DNA of 9,168 bases from CAYMAZ01 sp964388575 (lineage in GTDB: Bacteria; Bacteroidota; Bacteroidia; Bacteroidales; DTU049). Positions 7,822-9,168 of this stretch are shown here, one piece after another; the first letter of the stretch is position 1, and the number at the start of each line of letters is the position of its first letter. The stretch lies in NCBI GenBank assembly GCA_964388575.1, contig CAYMAZ010000060.1, positions 1 to 9,168 on the forward strand, given 5' to 3'. The notes under the pieces are model-generated. The model was given only the letters and a program-made list of their open reading frames with translations, searched no databases and was not told the origin of the DNA. The position numbers and the translations under genes were made by a program.

Positions 7822-7894
7822 CGCGGGCGGAAGGACTCGAACCCTCAGCCTATGGTTTTGGAGACCACCACTCTACCAATTGAGCTACACCCGC
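7822..7894 (-). tRNA. tRNA-Trp (anticodon CCA)
   Basis: A complete 73-base cloverleaf can be folded. The acceptor stem is GCGGGTG with CGCCCGC and the discriminator base is G. The D arm is GCTC-AATTGGTA-GAGT, and the anticodon arm GTGGT-CTCCAAA-ACCAT has CCA at positions 34-36. The variable loop AGGCT and the T arm GAGGG-TTCGAGT-CCTTC complete it. CCA at the 3' end is not encoded (CAC follows). Four G-U pairs are present (6-67, 10-25, 27-43, 51-63), one in each stem, but all stems still close. Trp tRNA between tuf and secE is the usual arrangement in Bacteroidota. Confidence 0.97.
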
Positions 7895-7902
7895 AACATG
7901 AA

Positions 7903-7932
7903 AATGAAAGGGAGTATGTGCTCCCTTTCATT
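7903..7932 (-). terminator. Strong hairpin between tuf and tRNA-Trp
   Basis: On the minus strand a perfect 12-bp stem (AATGAAAGGGAG with CTCCCTTTCATT) with a 6-base loop begins 12 bp after the tuf stop and ends 8 bp before the tRNA 5' end. The tail on the 3' side is ATTTTCATG, a weak T run. It could be a partial terminator for tuf, or a stem that protects the tuf mRNA end when the tRNA is cut out. The stem is plain from the sequence; the role is inferred. Confidence 0.6.
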
Positions 7933-7944
7933 CTTCAGTTGATA

Positions 7945-9132
7945 TTAGTCTAGAATTTCTGTTACCTGTCCTGCACCTACTGTACGACCACCTTCACGGA
8001 TTGCAAAACGCAGGTTCTTGTTCAATGCGATTTCAGCAATCAGTTTTACGTGAATGGTAAGGTTGTCTCCGGGCATAACCATTTCAACGCCTTCCGGAAG
8101 ATGAATTTCACCTGTAACATCGGTTGTGCGGAAATAGAACTGAGGACGATATTTATTCTGGAATGGAGTGTGACGTCCGCCTTCTTCTTTCTTCAGGATA
8201 TAAACTTCAGCTTTGAATTCTTTGTGAGGTTTGACGGAGCCCTGTCTCGCAATAACCATACCTCTGCGAATTTCATCTTTGTCAATTCCTCTAAGAAGTA
8301 AACCAACATTGTCACCAGCTTCGCCACGGTCAAGAATCTTACGGAACATCTCAACACCTGTAACAACTGATTTCAATTTTTCAGCACCAAATCCAATGAT
8401 ATCAACAGGGTCTCCTGAGTTGATAACTCCGGTTTCAATTCGACCTGTTGCAACTGTTCCTCTACCTGTAATTGAGAATACATCTTCAACAGGCATAAGG
8501 AATTCTTTATCGCGGTCACGTTCTGGTGTAGGAATATAAGTGTCAACAGCAGCCATAAGTTCCATGACTTTGTCTACCCATTCCGGCTCTTTGTTTAAGC
8601 CGCCAAGAGCTGACCCCTGAATAACAGGTGTGTTGTCTCCGTCAAATCCGTAAAATGTTAAGAGTTCACGAATGTCCATTTCAACAAGTTCCAGAAGCTC
8701 TGGGTCATCAACAAGATCGCATTTGTTCATGAATACAACAATTCTTGGAACACCTACCTGACGAGCAAGAAGTATATGTTCTCTCGTCTGAGGCATGGGA
8801 CCATCAGTGGCAGCAACAACGAGAATAGCACCGTCCATCTGGGCAGCACCAGTTACCATGTTCTTAACATAGTCAGCGTGTCCGGGACAGTCAACGTGAG
8901 CGTAGTGACGCTTTTCCGTTTGATATTCAACGTGAGCAGTGTTAATAGTAATACCCCTTTCTTTTTCTTCAGGAGCGTTGTCAATCGAGTCGAAGGAACG
9001 GAATTCTGAAAACCCCTTGTCTGCCAAAATCAATGTGATGGCTGCAGTGAGAGTTGTTTTTCCGTGGTCAACGTGTCCGATTGTTCCTACGTTCACGTGT
9101 TCCTTATCTCGTACGAATTTTTCTTTTGCCAT
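7945..9132 (-). CDS. tuf: Elongation factor Tu
   Basis: GTPase that carries aminoacyl-tRNA to the ribosomal A site. The product has 395 residues, full length for the family. The GTP-binding domain has the P loop GHVDHGKT (19-26), the switch I motif RGITI (59-63), DCPGH (81-85), NKCD (136-139) and the SAL motif (about 174-176). Domains 2 and 3 follow; the protein ends in FAIREGGRTVGAGQVTEILD, the usual C-terminus. Start ATG at 9132. The 36 bases before it are A/T rich and show no Shine-Dalgarno sequence and no convincing promoter, so the source of transcription is not in the window. The gene is followed by a hairpin and by tRNA-Trp. Confidence 0.98.
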   Translation of the reverse strand: MAKEKFVRDKEHVNVGTIGHVDHGKTTLTAAITLILADKGFSEFRSFDSIDNAPEEKERGITINTAHVEYQTEKRHYAHVDCPGHADYVKNMVTGAAQMDGAILVVAATDGPMPQTREHILLARQVGVPRIVVFMNKCDLVDDPELLELVEMDIRELLTFYGFDGDNTPVIQGSALGGLNKEPEWVDKVMELMAAVDTYIPTPERDRDKEFLMPVEDVFSITGRGTVATGRIETGVINSGDPVDIIGFGAEKLKSVVTGVEMFRKILDRGEAGDNVGLLLRGIDKDEIRRGMVIARQGSVKPHKEFKAEVYILKKEEGGRHTPFQNKYRPQFYFRTTDVTGEIHLPEGVEMVMPGDNLTIHVKLIAEIALNKNLRFAIREGGRTVGAGQVTEILD

Positions 9133-9168
9133 ATGAATTTTATTTTATTAGGTTAATAAAAAATGTTT

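Noticed and set aside
9133..9168. Promoter for tuf
   Set aside because: Only 36 A/T-rich bases are visible before the start and no TAnnTTTG-type -7 element with a spaced -33 element can be made out.

Overview
The window is a stretch of core housekeeping genes from a bacterium of the phylum Bacteroidota. All genes lie on the minus strand. Three things support this placement: the RpoB and RpoC sequences are of the Bacteroidota kind (for example the RpoC start MAFRKETQPKSNF and the RpoB start AAQNQRISFANTR), the gene order tuf – tRNA-Trp – secE – nusG – rplK – rplA – rplJ – rplL – rpoB – rpoC matches that phylum, and almost no gene has a Shine-Dalgarno sequence. Starts are preceded by A/T-rich DNA instead; only rplA has an AGGA-like stretch. 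The order or family cannot be fixed from this sequence.

Layout in transcription order, from high to low coordinates. Elongation factor Tu (7945-9132) comes first, followed by a strong hairpin (7903-7932). A tRNA-Trp gene (7822-7894) lies directly upstream of secE (7616-7804) and nusG (7035-7577). Then come the ribosomal stalk and L1-arm proteins L11 (6576-7013), L1 (5838-6533), L10 (5295-5813) and L7/L12 (4881-5252). The 100-bp gap after rplL contains a terminator-like hairpin with a short T tail (4830-4858), probably an attenuator. Then follow rpoB (974 to about 4780) and the first 312 codons of rpoC (from 938, running off the left edge). Apart from the tuf-secE gap, which holds the tRNA gene, and the 100-bp gap, gene spacing is 21-42 bp. 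No stretch longer than 300 bp lacks a gene, and no plus-strand gene is credible.

The genes work together in gene expression: EF-Tu and the ribosomal proteins in translation, NusG and the two large RNA polymerase subunits in transcription, SecE in protein export. The hairpins probably set the ratio between parts of the operon.

No unknown multi-gene system is visible. The one feature that looks unusual is at the left edge: the RpoC clamp coiled coil departs from the conserved sequence at its tip and runs into a Val/Ala/Pro-rich stretch where ILRNEKRMLQE would be expected. Its extent cannot be seen because the window ends inside it. A second point is that rpoB has no usable ATG; a TTG at 4780 fits the family best.
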